The notes under the pieces are model-generated. The model searched no databases. It had not been told where the DNA came from and saw nothing but the letters and a program-made list of their open reading frames with translations. Positions 54,241 through 63,701 of a stretch of 64,000 nucleotides of DNA are shown piece after piece; position 1 is the first letter of the stretch; each line of letters begins with the position of its first letter. Origin of the DNA: Ruegeria sp. ANG-R (lineage in GTDB: Bacteria; Pseudomonadota; Alphaproteobacteria; Rhodobacterales; Rhodobacteraceae). Where the stretch lies: the NCBI RefSeq assembly GCF_000813985.1, contig NZ_JWLJ01000001.1, forward strand, positions 732,453-796,452, read 5' to 3'. A program made the position numbers and the translations under genes.

Positions 54241-55704
54241 TCAGTCCTTCAGACTTTCTTCGCGCAGACCGTCCGCCAGCAGGTTCAACCCTAGAACCAG
54301 CGACAACAGGGCCAGCGCGGGCGGCAGGGCGGGGTGCAGATAGATCGACAGCAGCTTGCGCCCTTCGTTGATCGTCGAACCCCAGTCCGGGCTCTCCGGC
54401 GGCAGACCCAGCCCGAAGAAACCCAAGGTCCCCAGCAGGATGGTGGTGTATCCGATGCGCAGACAGAAATCGACGATCAGCGGGCCACGCGCGTTGGGCA
54501 GAATTTCCCACAGCATGATATACCAGGGGCCCTCGCCACGGGTCTGTGCTGCAGCCACGTAGTCGCGGGTTTTGATGTCCAATGCCAACCCGCGAACGAT
54601 GCGGAACACCGTGGGCGAGTTCACGAAGACCACCGATACGAAGACCACCAGTATTCCGCCCGGGATATCGAACAGGTCGAGATAGGTTGGCAGCCCCCAG
54701 ATTCTGTAACTGTCGGTGTTGATGATGTAGCCTCCGGTCGAAATCAGCGACAGATAGAGCCACAGCGCCACGCCCAGAACCCCGATCAGCAGCGGTGTGC
54801 GGAAATTCGGCCGCGTATAGTACCGCGAGTTCAGCAAAACGCCGAGGAAGATGATCGGGAACACGAACAGGATCGCCGCCATGTAGTTCGGAACACCGGT
54901 TGCAACGATCTCGGGCGTCACCAGCAGGTAGAACAGCAGGATAACGGGGAAGGCCAGGATCAGGTTTGCCAGGAACGACAGGAGCGTATCCAGACGACCG
55001 CCATAGTATCCGGCGGGCAGACCCAGTGTGATGCCGACCATGAAGGCGAACATCGTGGCCAGCGGAGCAATTTGCACCACGATCCAGGCGCCTTTGACCA
55101 TGCGGCTAAAGACGTCGCGCGCCAGGTTGTCACCCCCCAGAAGATACCATGCGTATTGACCCTCTTCGAGGTTGGCAACGGGCGTGCCCGGCACCTTGTT
55201 CTTCATCCCTGAGATCTGTGCGAGCGGGTCCTGAGTGACGATCAGGTCCATCGCACCGAAGATCCCCGTGAACACCCAGAACATGACAAGGCCAAAGCCG
55301 ATCATGCCGATGGGGCTGTCGAACAGCTTGCCATACAGGCCAAGCTTGCGTTTGAACGCGATCGACATCGCATAGAGGATGATCAGCGAAAGCCATACCG
55401 GCAGGAACTGCTGGGAAATGGCCCCGACGATGCCGGCACTGGTGCCCATCAGGACGCCGAGGACGATGTAGGCAACTGAGATGGCCACGCTTGCCAGAAA
55501 GCTGTAGCGCAACGCGGCTTGTATCAGGTTTCGCAGGCCCGAGCTTGAGGTGAGCGTGCCGTCCGGATTCACTGTCATCTGATCCTCGGGCAGCACGACA
55601 CTGGCCAGCATCCAGACAATGATGGACAAGACCACCAGCCCAAGCGCCAGTGCGAGCAGTGGATTCAGGAAGGCGATAGAGCCGGTCCAGGTAAGTGGTT
55701 CCAT
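54241..55704 (-). CDS. Peptide ABC transporter permease (DppC/OppC-like, extended)
   Basis: Membrane subunit of the peptide importer. At 487 residues it is about 190 longer than DppC. It has two or three extra hydrophobic helices near the N-terminus (about 10-40, 66-90 and 94-112) before the OppC-type N-terminal region (SPIGMIGFGLVMFWVFTGIFG) and DPLAQISGMKN, and a further hydrophobic insertion (about 305-325) before the last part. The ABC-contacting EAA loop is EILPNARGPLIVDFCLRIG, followed by GTLGFFGLGLPPESPDWG. It is 14 bases from the DppB-like gene. Confidence 0.92.
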   Translation of the reverse strand: MEPLTWTGSIAFLNPLLALALGLVVLSIIVWMLASVVLPEDQMTVNPDGTLTSSSGLRNLIQAALRYSFLASVAISVAYIVLGVLMGTSAGIVGAISQQFLPVWLSLIILYAMSIAFKRKLGLYGKLFDSPIGMIGFGLVMFWVFTGIFGAMDLIVTQDPLAQISGMKNKVPGTPVANLEEGQYAWYLLGGDNLARDVFSRMVKGAWIVVQIAPLATMFAFMVGITLGLPAGYYGGRLDTLLSFLANLILAFPVILLFYLLVTPEIVATGVPNYMAAILFVFPIIFLGVLLNSRYYTRPNFRTPLLIGVLGVALWLYLSLISTGGYIINTDSYRIWGLPTYLDLFDIPGGILVVFVSVVFVNSPTVFRIVRGLALDIKTRDYVAAAQTRGEGPWYIMLWEILPNARGPLIVDFCLRIGYTTILLGTLGFFGLGLPPESPDWGSTINEGRKLLSIYLHPALPPALALLSLVLGLNLLADGLREESLKD

Positions 55705-55718
55705 GAGCTAACCCTCCC

Positions 55719-56765
55719 TTATGAAATGCGAATGCGCGGGTTGAGGTAAACATAGCCGATATCCGATATCAGCTGCGTCACCAGCACCACAAAGACCGAC
55801 ACGACCGAAATCGCCAGCAACAGCTGGATGTCATTGTTGCCTGCCGCCTGAACCAGCGCCCAGCCAAAGCCTTTGTAATTGAACAGGGTCTCAACGATCA
55901 CGACGCCATTCAGCAGCCACGGAAACTGCAGCATGATGACGGTGAACGGCGCGATCAACGCGTTGCGTAGCGCGTGTTTCATGACAATGTTCGGAAAGGA
56001 CACGCCTTTAAGGCGCGCGGTGCGGATGTATTGTGCCGTCATCACCTCGGTCATCGAGGCACGGGTCATCCGGGCGATATACCCCATGCCATACAAAGCG
56101 ATCGTCAGGACCGGTAAGAAGAAATTCTCGAAGGTCGGGTTCTCCATCGCTTGCGTAGCGGTCCCTTTGAACCACTTCAAACCGACAGCGGACGATGTGA
56201 AGATCGCGATGAAGATAACGCCCGAGACATATTCGGGTGTTGCGGTTGTGGTGATCGCAAAGGTCGACAGTGTCCGGTCGGTGGCCGAGCCTTCTTTCAT
56301 GCCAGCCAGAACGCCGAGGATCAGTGCCGACGGGATCATAAGCAGCATGACCCACAGCATCAGCCGACCGGTCAGGTGCAGGCGGGTTCCTACGACGGTG
56401 GACACTTCTTCTTTGAAGACGGTCGAATATCCCCAATAGCCTTGCAGGATGCCGCAGAACCTGGGAGATTCTTCGGCGGTTGCGCCGGGTAGAATACATC
56501 TGCCCTGAACGGTTCCATCCTCATTCGTATGTCGGTAAGACGGCAGAACACCCAGCCATTCACCATATTTTATGGGCGTGGATTGGAGATAGCCGTTTTT
56601 CTCCAGATAGCTCTCGACCTGCTCATCCGACATCCGGAAATTGCCCTGCGTTTTCGCAAGCTTCTCGAGGTTCGGGTAGAGGTTGGTCAGAAAGAAAACC
56701 AGAAAGGTCAGACATAATGCAGTCAAAAGCATGATGCCAACGCGCTTTAAAATGAAAAGTCCCAT
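55719..56765 (-). CDS. Peptide ABC transporter permease (DppB/OppB-like)
   Basis: The second membrane subunit, 348 residues. It has the OppB-type start (LFILKRVGIMLLTALCLTFLVFFL), a larger periplasmic loop than usual between helices 1 and 2 (about 30-125), five further helices, and the EAA loop FPNIVMKHALRNALIAPFTV. It lies 121 bases beyond the binding protein gene, with a hairpin in the gap. Confidence 0.93.
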   Translation of the reverse strand: MGLFILKRVGIMLLTALCLTFLVFFLTNLYPNLEKLAKTQGNFRMSDEQVESYLEKNGYLQSTPIKYGEWLGVLPSYRHTNEDGTVQGRCILPGATAEESPRFCGILQGYWGYSTVFKEEVSTVVGTRLHLTGRLMLWVMLLMIPSALILGVLAGMKEGSATDRTLSTFAITTTATPEYVSGVIFIAIFTSSAVGLKWFKGTATQAMENPTFENFFLPVLTIALYGMGYIARMTRASMTEVMTAQYIRTARLKGVSFPNIVMKHALRNALIAPFTVIMLQFPWLLNGVVIVETLFNYKGFGWALVQAAGNNDIQLLLAISVVSVFVVLVTQLISDIGYVYLNPRIRIS

Positions 56766-56844
56766 ATTAGCCCCTGTTGGTCGGCCAGCGCGAATTTATT
56801 ATGGCTTCACGCTTCGCTGTTATTATGGTCGCCGCATTCAGGAC

Positions 56845-56871
56845 GAAAAGGCCGCGCCGTAGCGGCGCGGC
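56845..56871 (-). terminator. Intercistronic hairpin/attenuator after the binding protein gene
   Basis: On the minus strand GGCCGCGCCG pairs with CGGCGCGGCC around a three-base loop, followed by TTTTCG. It lies between the binding protein and the permeases and would allow more binding protein than membrane subunits, as is common in ABC import operons. Confidence 0.75.
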
Positions 56872-56886
56872 CCTGGTATCTTTGGC

Positions 56887-58557
56887 TCAGGAGATGATGC
56901 CAAATTTATAAAGCTGCGGCAGGTCCGCGATATGCTTTCCAACACCAACCAGATTGTCGCGGTGATGGCGCATCGCTGTCCGCCAGTAAGGTTGGATGAT
57001 AACACCTTCGTCGATCATGATCGCCTGAAGCTTCGCCATAACTTCGCGACGCTTGTCGACATCGGCAATCGAGTTTGCCTGAGCAAGAAGCGTGTCGAAC
57101 TCTTCATTCGCAAAGCCGGATTCGTTCCACGGAACGCCCGATTTATAGGCCAGCGCCAGAACCTGTGTGCCAAGCGGGCGGTGGTTCCAGTTGGTCGAGG
57201 AATAGGGATACTTGGTCCAGTCATTCCAGAAGGTCGAGCCGGGAAGGACGGTATGCTTTGCCTTGATGCCAGCGTCATTGAGCTGCGCGACCACGGCGGC
57301 CGTGGTATTGCGGCGCCAGTCGTCGTCGATCGACTGCACTTCATGCTCGAAGTCGGCCATGCCCGCTTCTTCCATAAGTGCTTTGGCTTTGGCCGGATCA
57401 TATGGAATACGCTTCACATTCGGATCGTAGGCCGGATGCATAGGTCCAACGTGGCAGTTTTCGGCAGGGGTGCCGTAACCGGACATGCCCAATTCCAGGC
57501 AAACCTCGTTGTCGACCGCCATGGCCAGAGCCTGACGGACCCGCTTGTCGCCATAGATCTTGTTGCCGTTGGCGTCTTCGGCCAGCTGATTGGGGCGGAT
57601 GACGATGGTGAAACCCGATGGCAGCTCGGACCGGATCAGGCCAATGCTGTCGAAAATGTCGATAAATTCGCCAACCGATTCCCAGTTCATGTCGATCTCT
57701 TCGGCCTCATAGGCGGCCAGAACGGCGGCGGGGTCGGTGCCATAGTCGATGAACTCGATGCGGTCGATGTAGCCGCCTTTGCCGGCATCGTATCCCCACC
57801 AGTCGAAGCCGTCATTGCGCACAAGAACGCCTTTTACGCCGACTTCGTGGCTCTCCGGGATCATAAAGCCGGTGCCAACCGGGTTCGAGAGCATATCATT
57901 TGCATCAAAGCTGCTGTGTACGATCGCGGCGGGATAGTCCGCCATGCCCGGAATGATGGTGATGTCCGGTGCGTTACATTTCAGCTTGACGGTATGGCTG
58001 TCGACGACCGTGATCGCGCCGTCCGCAGCCTGTTGCGTGTCTGCGTCGATCAGCGATGCCATGCGCGATGCCATCGAGTTGCCCTCGAGCGTCGAATCGC
58101 ACCAGCCCGCGATATTGCGTGCAACATCATCGGCGGTGAAGTCGTCACCATTGTTCCACTTGACGCCCTTGCGGACGTTCAGAGTGTATTCGGTCGCGTC
58201 GTCGTTGGTTTCCCAGCTTTCCAACAGCATCGGGTTGAATGACCCGTCGTTGTTGTACTCGACGAGATATTCCAGCCAGCCTGCGGTGAAGGTGGCGATC
58301 TGCGTCCAGTCATAGGTACGCGGATCTTTCAGGGCACGCACTTCCATCTGATAACGAATGGTGCCGCCTTGCTGTGGTTCTTGCGCGGCCGCCGGTGATT
58401 GCAGCCCGATCATGCCGTAGGCCGCAGGAACGGCGACGCCGAGCGCAGTAACGCGTGCCAGAAATTCGCGGCGGTTCAGATTGCCTTCGCGATATTCCTG
58501 AGCATGCATCTCTGCCGCCCAATGCATCGACTTTCCATTGATTGTCTGGTTTTCCAT
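56887..58557 (-). CDS. Peptide ABC transporter substrate-binding protein (family 5)
   Basis: Periplasmic binding protein of 556 residues, of the SBP_bac_5 family. It has a twin-arginine-type signal after a long n-region ([16 protein letters not shown], about 28-45, cleavage after AAA-Q near 60), then [32 protein letters not shown] (the family signature) and [13 protein letters not shown]. The ATG at 58557 has AGGGAGA about seven bases upstream. It is the first gene of the transporter operon. The true ligand may be a peptide, opine or another compound; the sequence does not decide. Confidence 0.94.
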   Translation of the reverse strand: MENQTINGKSMHWAAEMHAQEYREGNLNRREFLARVTALGVAVPAAYGMIGLQSPAAAQEPQQGGTIRYQMEVRALKDPRTYDWTQIATFTAGWLEYLVEYNNDGSFNPMLLESWETNDDATEYTLNVRKGVKWNNGDDFTADDVARNIAGWCDSTLEGNSMASRMASLIDADTQQAADGAITVVDSHTVKLKCNAPDITIIPGMADYPAAIVHSSFDANDMLSNPVGTGFMIPESHEVGVKGVLVRNDGFDWWGYDAGKGGYIDRIEFIDYGTDPAAVLAAYEAEEIDMNWESVGEFIDIFDSIGLIRSELPSGFTIVIRPNQLAEDANGNKIYGDKRVRQALAMAVDNEVCLELGMSGYGTPAENCHVGPMHPAYDPNVKRIPYDPAKAKALMEEAGMADFEHEVQSIDDDWRRNTTAAVVAQLNDAGIKAKHTVLPGSTFWNDWTKYPYSSTNWNHRPLGTQVLALAYKSGVPWNESGFANEEFDTLLAQANSIADVDKRREVMAKLQAIMIDEGVIIQPYWRTAMRHHRDNLVGVGKHIADLPQLYKFGIIS

Positions 58558-58908
58558 AGATGTCTCCCTGTGACACTAAATTTTTAGAGTTCGTGTTTCT
58601 GGTTGATAAGACGGGGCACTACAGCGACCGTTTCATGTCGGTCGGTAGGGCCGAGGGCTTGGTGTTAGAGCTTATGAACATCCCCATGGTCGCATTCCGC
58701 ACCAGTTTTTTCCCTGCGTCAATGTTGGAAATCGTCATAGATAGCACAAAAACGACATCCTGCAGGAAAGTGAGTGTCGTCGGGTTTCATTCTGAAACAA
58801 TATGGACCGCAGCAATGGGCAATGCCCCGAGAACAGTGTTTCCTCTTCGTGGTTTTATATAACAGTTTGTTTTTTTAAATGTTTTAGTGGGTCATCTGTC
58901 TGCGGCGC
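58558..58908. other. Intergenic region between the peptide transporter operon and miaA
   Basis: About 350 bases, AT-richer near 58860-58885, without a supported gene. It must hold the promoter of the binding protein gene. One weak sigma-70-like candidate on the minus strand is TTGACG (58717-58722) and CGGAAT (58694-58699) with a 17-base spacer. A hairpin-like ACGACA...TGTCGT with an inner TCCTGCAGGA lies at about 58753-58781. Confidence 0.35.
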
Positions 58909-59802
58909 TCAGGATGCAGCGTCTATATGGTGCCAGGACTTCATGCGAGCGCGAAACCATGTCCGCTGGCGCTTGGCAAACTGACGTGTCGCTATTGTCG
59001 CCCGTTCGCGCGCCTCATCCAGTGTCATTCGACCTTCAAGGCATGTCATCAGTTCTGGCACTCCGATTGCCTTAAAGGCCGGCAAAGACGGGTCGTATAG
59101 GTCGCGCATGGCTGCAACCTCGTCCATTGCCCCCTGGCGCAGCATCTGATCGAACCTGCGATTGATACGATCCAGCAGCCAGTCTTTTCCGGCGTCGAAT
59201 ACAATCGGAACCGTGTTCCGAATATCCAGAATAGGGGCGGGTGTTTCGGCCTGCCAATCCGCCAGCGTGCGCCCGGTCGCGCTCAGAACCTCCCAGGCGC
59301 GCTGTACCCGGGCACGATTCTGGGTGTCGATCCTGTGCAGGGTCTGGGCGTCTAAACCCTCGATCAATTCCTGCAACGGCAGCATGTCCGCTTTCGCCCG
59401 GATGTCCGGAGGTGTCGGCGGAATATCCGCCATCCCTTCGGTCAACGAGGTGAAATATAGCCCCGTTCCCCCTACGATAATGGGGCGCTGGTTTTGCGAC
59501 AGAAGGGGCGTGATATCGCGCAGCCAGTGACCGGTCGAATAGGTCTGATCATATGCTATGTGGCCATACAGGCGGTGCGGCGTGCGGGCTTCCTCTTCGC
59601 GCGACGGGCGGGCCGAGATGATGCGCCAGCAGTCATAAACCTGACTTGCGTCAGCGTTGACGATCACGCCTCCGCAGCGCTCGGCAATCAAAAGCGCAAG
59701 CGCCGATTTTCCCGAGGCCGTCGGCCCCGCGATGAGGACAGGTTTGTCGTCTGGAATCGGCGGCAGTTGCTCCCAAAGCCGGTTCGCTGAGTTATCGGCC
59801 AT
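58909..59802 (-). CDS. miaA: tRNA dimethylallyltransferase
   Basis: Adds a dimethylallyl group to A37 of tRNAs reading UNN codons. The 297 residues have the P-loop [19 protein letters not shown] (about residues 23-41), the [14 protein letters not shown] segment (normally SQVYRGLDI-like, somewhat altered), [16 protein letters not shown], and the C-terminal [14 protein letters not shown]. Ribosome site AAGG nine bases upstream. It is divergent from pyrH. Confidence 0.95.
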   Translation of the reverse strand: MADNSANRLWEQLPPIPDDKPVLIAGPTASGKSALALLIAERCGGVIVNADASQVYDCWRIISARPSREEEARTPHRLYGHIAYDQTYSTGHWLRDITPLLSQNQRPIIVGGTGLYFTSLTEGMADIPPTPPDIRAKADMLPLQELIEGLDAQTLHRIDTQNRARVQRAWEVLSATGRTLADWQAETPAPILDIRNTVPIVFDAGKDWLLDRINRRFDQMLRQGAMDEVAAMRDLYDPSLPAFKAIGVPELMTCLEGRMTLDEARERATIATRQFAKRQRTWFRARMKSWHHIDAAS

Positions 59803-59899
59803 CGCTGGTTGCCTTATTCCTGACTATCCGCATTGAACCTGCGGAGGTTTTGCTTCATTTTGCGCCGGAAAATAACCCCGTGCCAGCCCGGAGCGCAAT

Positions 59900-60652
59900 A
59901 TGAGCCTTTCCCCATCCGACGAGACCACAGAAACCCCAAAAACAACGTATAACCGTGTCATGCTGAAGATTTCGGGCGAGGCGCTGATGGGGGATCAGGG
60001 ATTCGGCCTGCATCCGCCCACCGTTCAGCGCATCGCGCAAGAGGTGAAATCGGTCCATGATCTGGGTGTCGAGATTTGTATGGTCATCGGTGGCGGCAAT
60101 ATCTTCCGCGGGCTGTCAGGTTCTGCTCAGGGGATGGAGCGGACGACAGCCGACTACATGGGTATGCTTGCGACCGTCATGAATGCGCTGGCGATGCAAT
60201 CTGCGCTCGAAGCGGTCGGGGTCTTCACGCGTGTGATCTCGGCTATTCGGATGGATGAGGTGTGCGAGCCATACATCCGCCGCCGCGCCGTGCGTCACCT
60301 CGAGAAAAAGCGGGTCTGCATTTTTGCGGCCGGAACCGGAAACCCTTATTTTACCACCGACACCGCTGCCACGCTGCGGGCGAATGAAATGGCGTGTCAG
60401 GCTATCTTCATGGGCAAGAACGGGGTGGATGGCATTTACGACAAAGATCCCAAAGCGCACGCTGACGCAGTTCGCTATGACAACGTCTCGTATGACGATG
60501 TGCTGACCAAACGTCTGCGGGTGATGGACGCGTCCGCCATTGCGTTGGCGCGCGACAACAATCTGCCGCTGATCGTATTCGGTCTGGATGAGCCGGGCGG
60601 GTTCCGGGGTATTCTGGCAGGTGAAGGCACCTATACCAAGGTGCAGGGGTAG
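59900..60652 (+). CDS. pyrH: UMP kinase
   Basis: Phosphorylates UMP to UDP; a hexamer of the amino acid kinase fold. The 250 residues contain [69 protein letters not shown] sequence and [15 protein letters not shown]. The ATG at 59900 has GGAG six bases upstream. In many bacteria frr follows pyrH; here a terminator follows and then a PLP enzyme gene. Confidence 0.96.
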   Translation: MSLSPSDETTETPKTTYNRVMLKISGEALMGDQGFGLHPPTVQRIAQEVKSVHDLGVEICMVIGGGNIFRGLSGSAQGMERTTADYMGMLATVMNALAMQSALEAVGVFTRVISAIRMDEVCEPYIRRRAVRHLEKKRVCIFAAGTGNPYFTTDTAATLRANEMACQAIFMGKNGVDGIYDKDPKAHADAVRYDNVSYDDVLTKRLRVMDASAIALARDNNLPLIVFGLDEPGGFRGILAGEGTYTKVQG

Positions 60653-60673
60653 GACCTGAATTTGTGATGCGAG

Positions 60674-60699
60674 GCCGGGTGTAACAGCCCGGCTTTTTT
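60674..60699 (+). terminator. Rho-independent terminator of pyrH
   Basis: GCCGGG and CCCGGC pair around an eight-base loop and six T follow directly. Confidence 0.8.
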
Positions 60700-60932
60700 C
60701 TTGGCCGGGTTTCAAAAAGCGCCATCAACGCAGTGACTTGACCCAGCGATCTTCATCTGGCTATCTGACCCTGTCCGTCGGTGGCAGAGCGCCTTCCGAG
60801 GGACTGCCGTCGACCCATATCCGATTCAGGGACCTGCGGCTGGGCTGGAAGACCTGCCTTGTTTTTGGTGTTGTCCGGATCATGCGAGGGGAAACCTCCG
60901 GAGCGTGGCGCATGAATAGGGAGAGACGTGCG

Positions 60933-62159
60933 ATGAGCACCCTTGATATCGATTTCGTTCGGGCGCAGTTCCCGGCTTTTGCTGAACCCAGCCTTCAGGG
61001 GCGGGCCTTTTTCGAGAACGCAGGCGGGTCCTATACCTGCAAGCCTGTGCTCGATCGGTTGAACCGGTTTTATACGCAGCGGAAGGTTCAGCCCTATGCG
61101 CCTTACGACGCCAGTCGTTTGGGTGGCGAAGAAATGGATGAGGCCCGCGCGCGTCTGGCCGCGCTTATGGGGGTTGATACGGATGAACTGAGCTTTGGCC
61201 CCTCGACGACGCAGAATACCTATGTTCTCGCGCAGGCCTTCCGTCAGTGGATGCAGCCGGGTGATGCAATCATCGTCACCAATCAGGATCACGAGGCCAA
61301 TTCCGGGCCATGGCGGCGATTGGCCGATGACGGGATCGAAATTCGGGAATGGCAGATTGATCCGGAGAGCGGGTCCCTGAACCCGCAGGATCTGGAAAAC
61401 CTGCTGGACGAGAATGTGCGGCTGGTCTGCTTCCCGCATTGCTCAAATGTCGTCGGCGAAATCAACCCGGTCACTGAAATCACCGCAATCGCGCACGCCG
61501 CGGGCGCTTTTGTCTGTGTCGACGGGGTATCATACGCGCCGCACGGGCTTCCCAATGTCGGCGATCTGGGGCCGGACATCTATCTGTTTTCGGCCTACAA
61601 GACCTATGGTCCACACCAGGGGTGTATGGTCATCAGGCGCGCATTGGGTGAGTTGCTTCCCAACCAGGCCCACTATTTCAACGGGGGAACGCTTTACAAG
61701 CGGTTCACTCCCGCCGGACCTGATCATGCGCAGATCGCAGCCAGTGCGGGTATGGCAGATTATTTGGAACTGCTTTGCGACCATCATGACGGGCCTGAAA
61801 CAGGCGCTCCCGAGCGTGGCGCATTTGTCCATGATCTGATGCGCAAACACGAGATTGCGTTGCTGCAACCCCTGCTGGACGCGGTCAAAGACCGGAACGC
61901 GCTGCGTCTGATCGGTCCGTCTGACGCCAGCCGGCGTGCTCCGACTGTTGCACTGGCCCTGAACGCAAAGGCCGAGCCCGTTGCGGCTGAGCTCTCCAAA
62001 TACGGTATCATGGCCGGAGGGGGCGATTTCTACGCGCATCGCCCGTTGCAGGCGATGGGGGTCGATCCAGATCAGGGCGTTCTGCGTCTCAGCTTTACGC
62101 ACTACACAAGCCGACAGGAAATTGATCAGCTTTTGGAGGCGCTTGACCGCGTTTTGTGA
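60933..62159 (+). CDS. Class V aminotransferase-fold protein (cysteine desulfurase-like)
   Basis: A PLP enzyme of 408 residues resembling the cysteine-desulfurase-like TIGR01976/VC1184 group rather than IscS or SufS. PLP features are VCVDGVSYAPHG (Asp197) and SAYKTYGPHQG with the Schiff-base Lys223. FFENAGGSY near the N-terminus replaces the usual LDNAA. The mobile Cys loop of true desulfurases is not evident. The reaction is therefore unknown. The ATG at 60933 has GGGAGAG about seven bases upstream; the open frame continues to 60738 but without support. Its stop codon TGA forms part of the candidate phr promoter. Confidence 0.85.
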   Translation: MSTLDIDFVRAQFPAFAEPSLQGRAFFENAGGSYTCKPVLDRLNRFYTQRKVQPYAPYDASRLGGEEMDEARARLAALMGVDTDELSFGPSTTQNTYVLAQAFRQWMQPGDAIIVTNQDHEANSGPWRRLADDGIEIREWQIDPESGSLNPQDLENLLDENVRLVCFPHCSNVVGEINPVTEITAIAHAAGAFVCVDGVSYAPHGLPNVGDLGPDIYLFSAYKTYGPHQGCMVIRRALGELLPNQAHYFNGGTLYKRFTPAGPDHAQIAASAGMADYLELLCDHHDGPETGAPERGAFVHDLMRKHEIALLQPLLDAVKDRNALRLIGPSDASRRAPTVALALNAKAEPVAAELSKYGIMAGGGDFYAHRPLQAMGVDPDQGVLRLSFTHYTSRQEIDQLLEALDRVL

Positions 62160-62186
62160 TCCGGTTTCCGCGTCGCTTCGTAGTTC
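62157..62186 (+). promoter_or_regulatory. Candidate RpoE (ChrR-controlled) promoter of phr
   Basis: TGATCC at 62157-62162, an 18-base spacer and TAGTTC at 62181-62186 lie 20 bases before the phr start. TGATCC with this spacing is the -35 element reported for RpoE/ChrR-dependent promoters in Rhodobacter, whose regulon includes phr and a cfa homologue. The -10 element is only a partial match. Confidence 0.5.
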
Positions 62187-62206
62187 GAAGAAAACAAGAG
62201 GCGGAT

Positions 62207-63640
62207 ATGGAACCCAATCGATCTCCGATCATTTTGTGGTTCAGGCGCGATTTGCGGCTGAGCGATCACCCGGCTCTCGGCGCGGCTTCGCGGACGGGCC
62301 GTCCCATAGTGCCCGTGTTCATACTGGATGATCAGGTTCAGGCACTGGGCGCGGCGCCGAAATGGCGCCTTGGCTTGGGTCTTGAGGCGTTCGCTCAAAG
62401 GCTTGAACAGATTGGCAGCAGGTTGATCCTGCGTAAGGGCGCAGCACTGGACGTGCTTGGTGACTTGGTGAAGGAAACCGGCGCCGTTGCCGTGTTCTGG
62501 TCGCGGGCTTACGATCCCGAAGCGATCGGCAGGGACAAGAAGATCAAGGCGACATTACAGGGCCAGGGTATCAATGCCCGGTCATTTGCAGGTCACCTTC
62601 TGTTCGAGCCATGGATGATCGCCACCAAAGCGGGGCAACCGTTTCGTGTGTTCACTCCGATGTGGCGATCGGTACAAGGGCGCGAGGTTCCGCCGCCCGA
62701 GCCAGCCCATACGCGTCTTGTACCGCCGGAAACCTGGCCCGTATCCGATCGTCTGACCGACTGGGGCCTGGATCGGGGGATGGGGTGCGGGGCCTGCGTG
62801 GTTCGCCCGTTTGTTCGCCCCGGAGAAGCCGCAGCGCTGGATCAGCTGGACACATTTCTGCAGCGCATCGACCGATATCCCGCGCAACGGGACAGGCTTG
62901 ACGATGCCGGAACCTCGGATCTTTCGGAATACCTGTCGCTGGGCGAGATCGGACCGCGGGCGATCTGGCACAGGGTGCAAAACGCGGATCGGACGGGCGT
63001 GTCCGGCGGAGAGGCTTTTTTGCGTCAGCTTGTATGGCGCGAGTTCGCCTATCACCTGATGTACCACTGGCCGCATCTTCTGACGGATAACTGGAAGCCC
63101 GAATGGGATACGTTCCCCTGGAACACCGATCCCGACGCGCCAGACGCACGGGCCTGGCGGCAAGCGAGAACCGGTATTCCGGTCGTTGATGCCGGATTGA
63201 GGCAAATGTACGTGACCGGACGAATGCACAACCGGGCACGGATGATTGTCGCGAGCTACCTGACGAAACACCTGATGACGCATTGGAAAGTCGGCGCTGA
63301 CTGGTTTGCCGAGTGCCTCATCGATTGGGACCCGGCCGCAAATGCCATGGGCTGGCAATGGGTGGCGGGATCGGGACCTGACGCCGCCCCTTATTTCCGC
63401 ATCTTCAATCCACAGACCCAACGTGAGCGGTTTGATCCGAATTCGGACTATCTCCACCGCTGGGTTGCCGAAGGTCAGGCTGCCCCTTCGGCCACTGCAC
63501 TAAGCTATTTTGATGCCGTTCCGCGATCATGGACGCTGTCCCATAAAGACGCGTACCCCCAGCCCGTGGTGGGATTGAAAGAAGGTCGCGCACGCGCACT
63601 GCACCTTTATGAAAGCAGAAAAGAGCCGGTAAGGAACTGA
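62207..63640 (+). CDS. phr: Deoxyribodipyrimidine photolyase (CPD class I)
   Basis: Blue-light-dependent repair of cyclobutane pyrimidine dimers using FAD. The 477 residues have the N-terminal antenna domain (IILWFRRDLRLSDHPAL, with APKWRLGLGLEAFAQRL) and the FAD-binding domain with FLRQLVWREFAYHLMYHWPH, VDAGLRQMYVTGRMHNRARMIVASYL-type sequence, and CLIDWDPAANAMGWQWVAGSG. The Trp residues of the electron-transfer chain appear to be present. The ATG at 62207 has AGAGG five bases upstream. It probably forms an operon with the cfa-like gene. Confidence 0.94.
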   Translation: MEPNRSPIILWFRRDLRLSDHPALGAASRTGRPIVPVFILDDQVQALGAAPKWRLGLGLEAFAQRLEQIGSRLILRKGAALDVLGDLVKETGAVAVFWSRAYDPEAIGRDKKIKATLQGQGINARSFAGHLLFEPWMIATKAGQPFRVFTPMWRSVQGREVPPPEPAHTRLVPPETWPVSDRLTDWGLDRGMGCGACVVRPFVRPGEAAALDQLDTFLQRIDRYPAQRDRLDDAGTSDLSEYLSLGEIGPRAIWHRVQNADRTGVSGGEAFLRQLVWREFAYHLMYHWPHLLTDNWKPEWDTFPWNTDPDAPDARAWRQARTGIPVVDAGLRQMYVTGRMHNRARMIVASYLTKHLMTHWKVGADWFAECLIDWDPAANAMGWQWVAGSGPDAAPYFRIFNPQTQRERFDPNSDYLHRWVAEGQAAPSATALSYFDAVPRSWTLSHKDAYPQPVVGLKEGRARALHLYESRKEPVRN

Positions 63641-63701
63641 AAACTTGCCATAAACCGAATCCCGGCCTAGCTTTATCGCGCAACCGCAGAGGGGAGAGCG
63701 G

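Noticed and set aside
56932-58242. Open frame of 436 codons on the plus strand
   Set aside because: Antisense to the peptide-binding protein gene; no family resemblance and no ribosome site.
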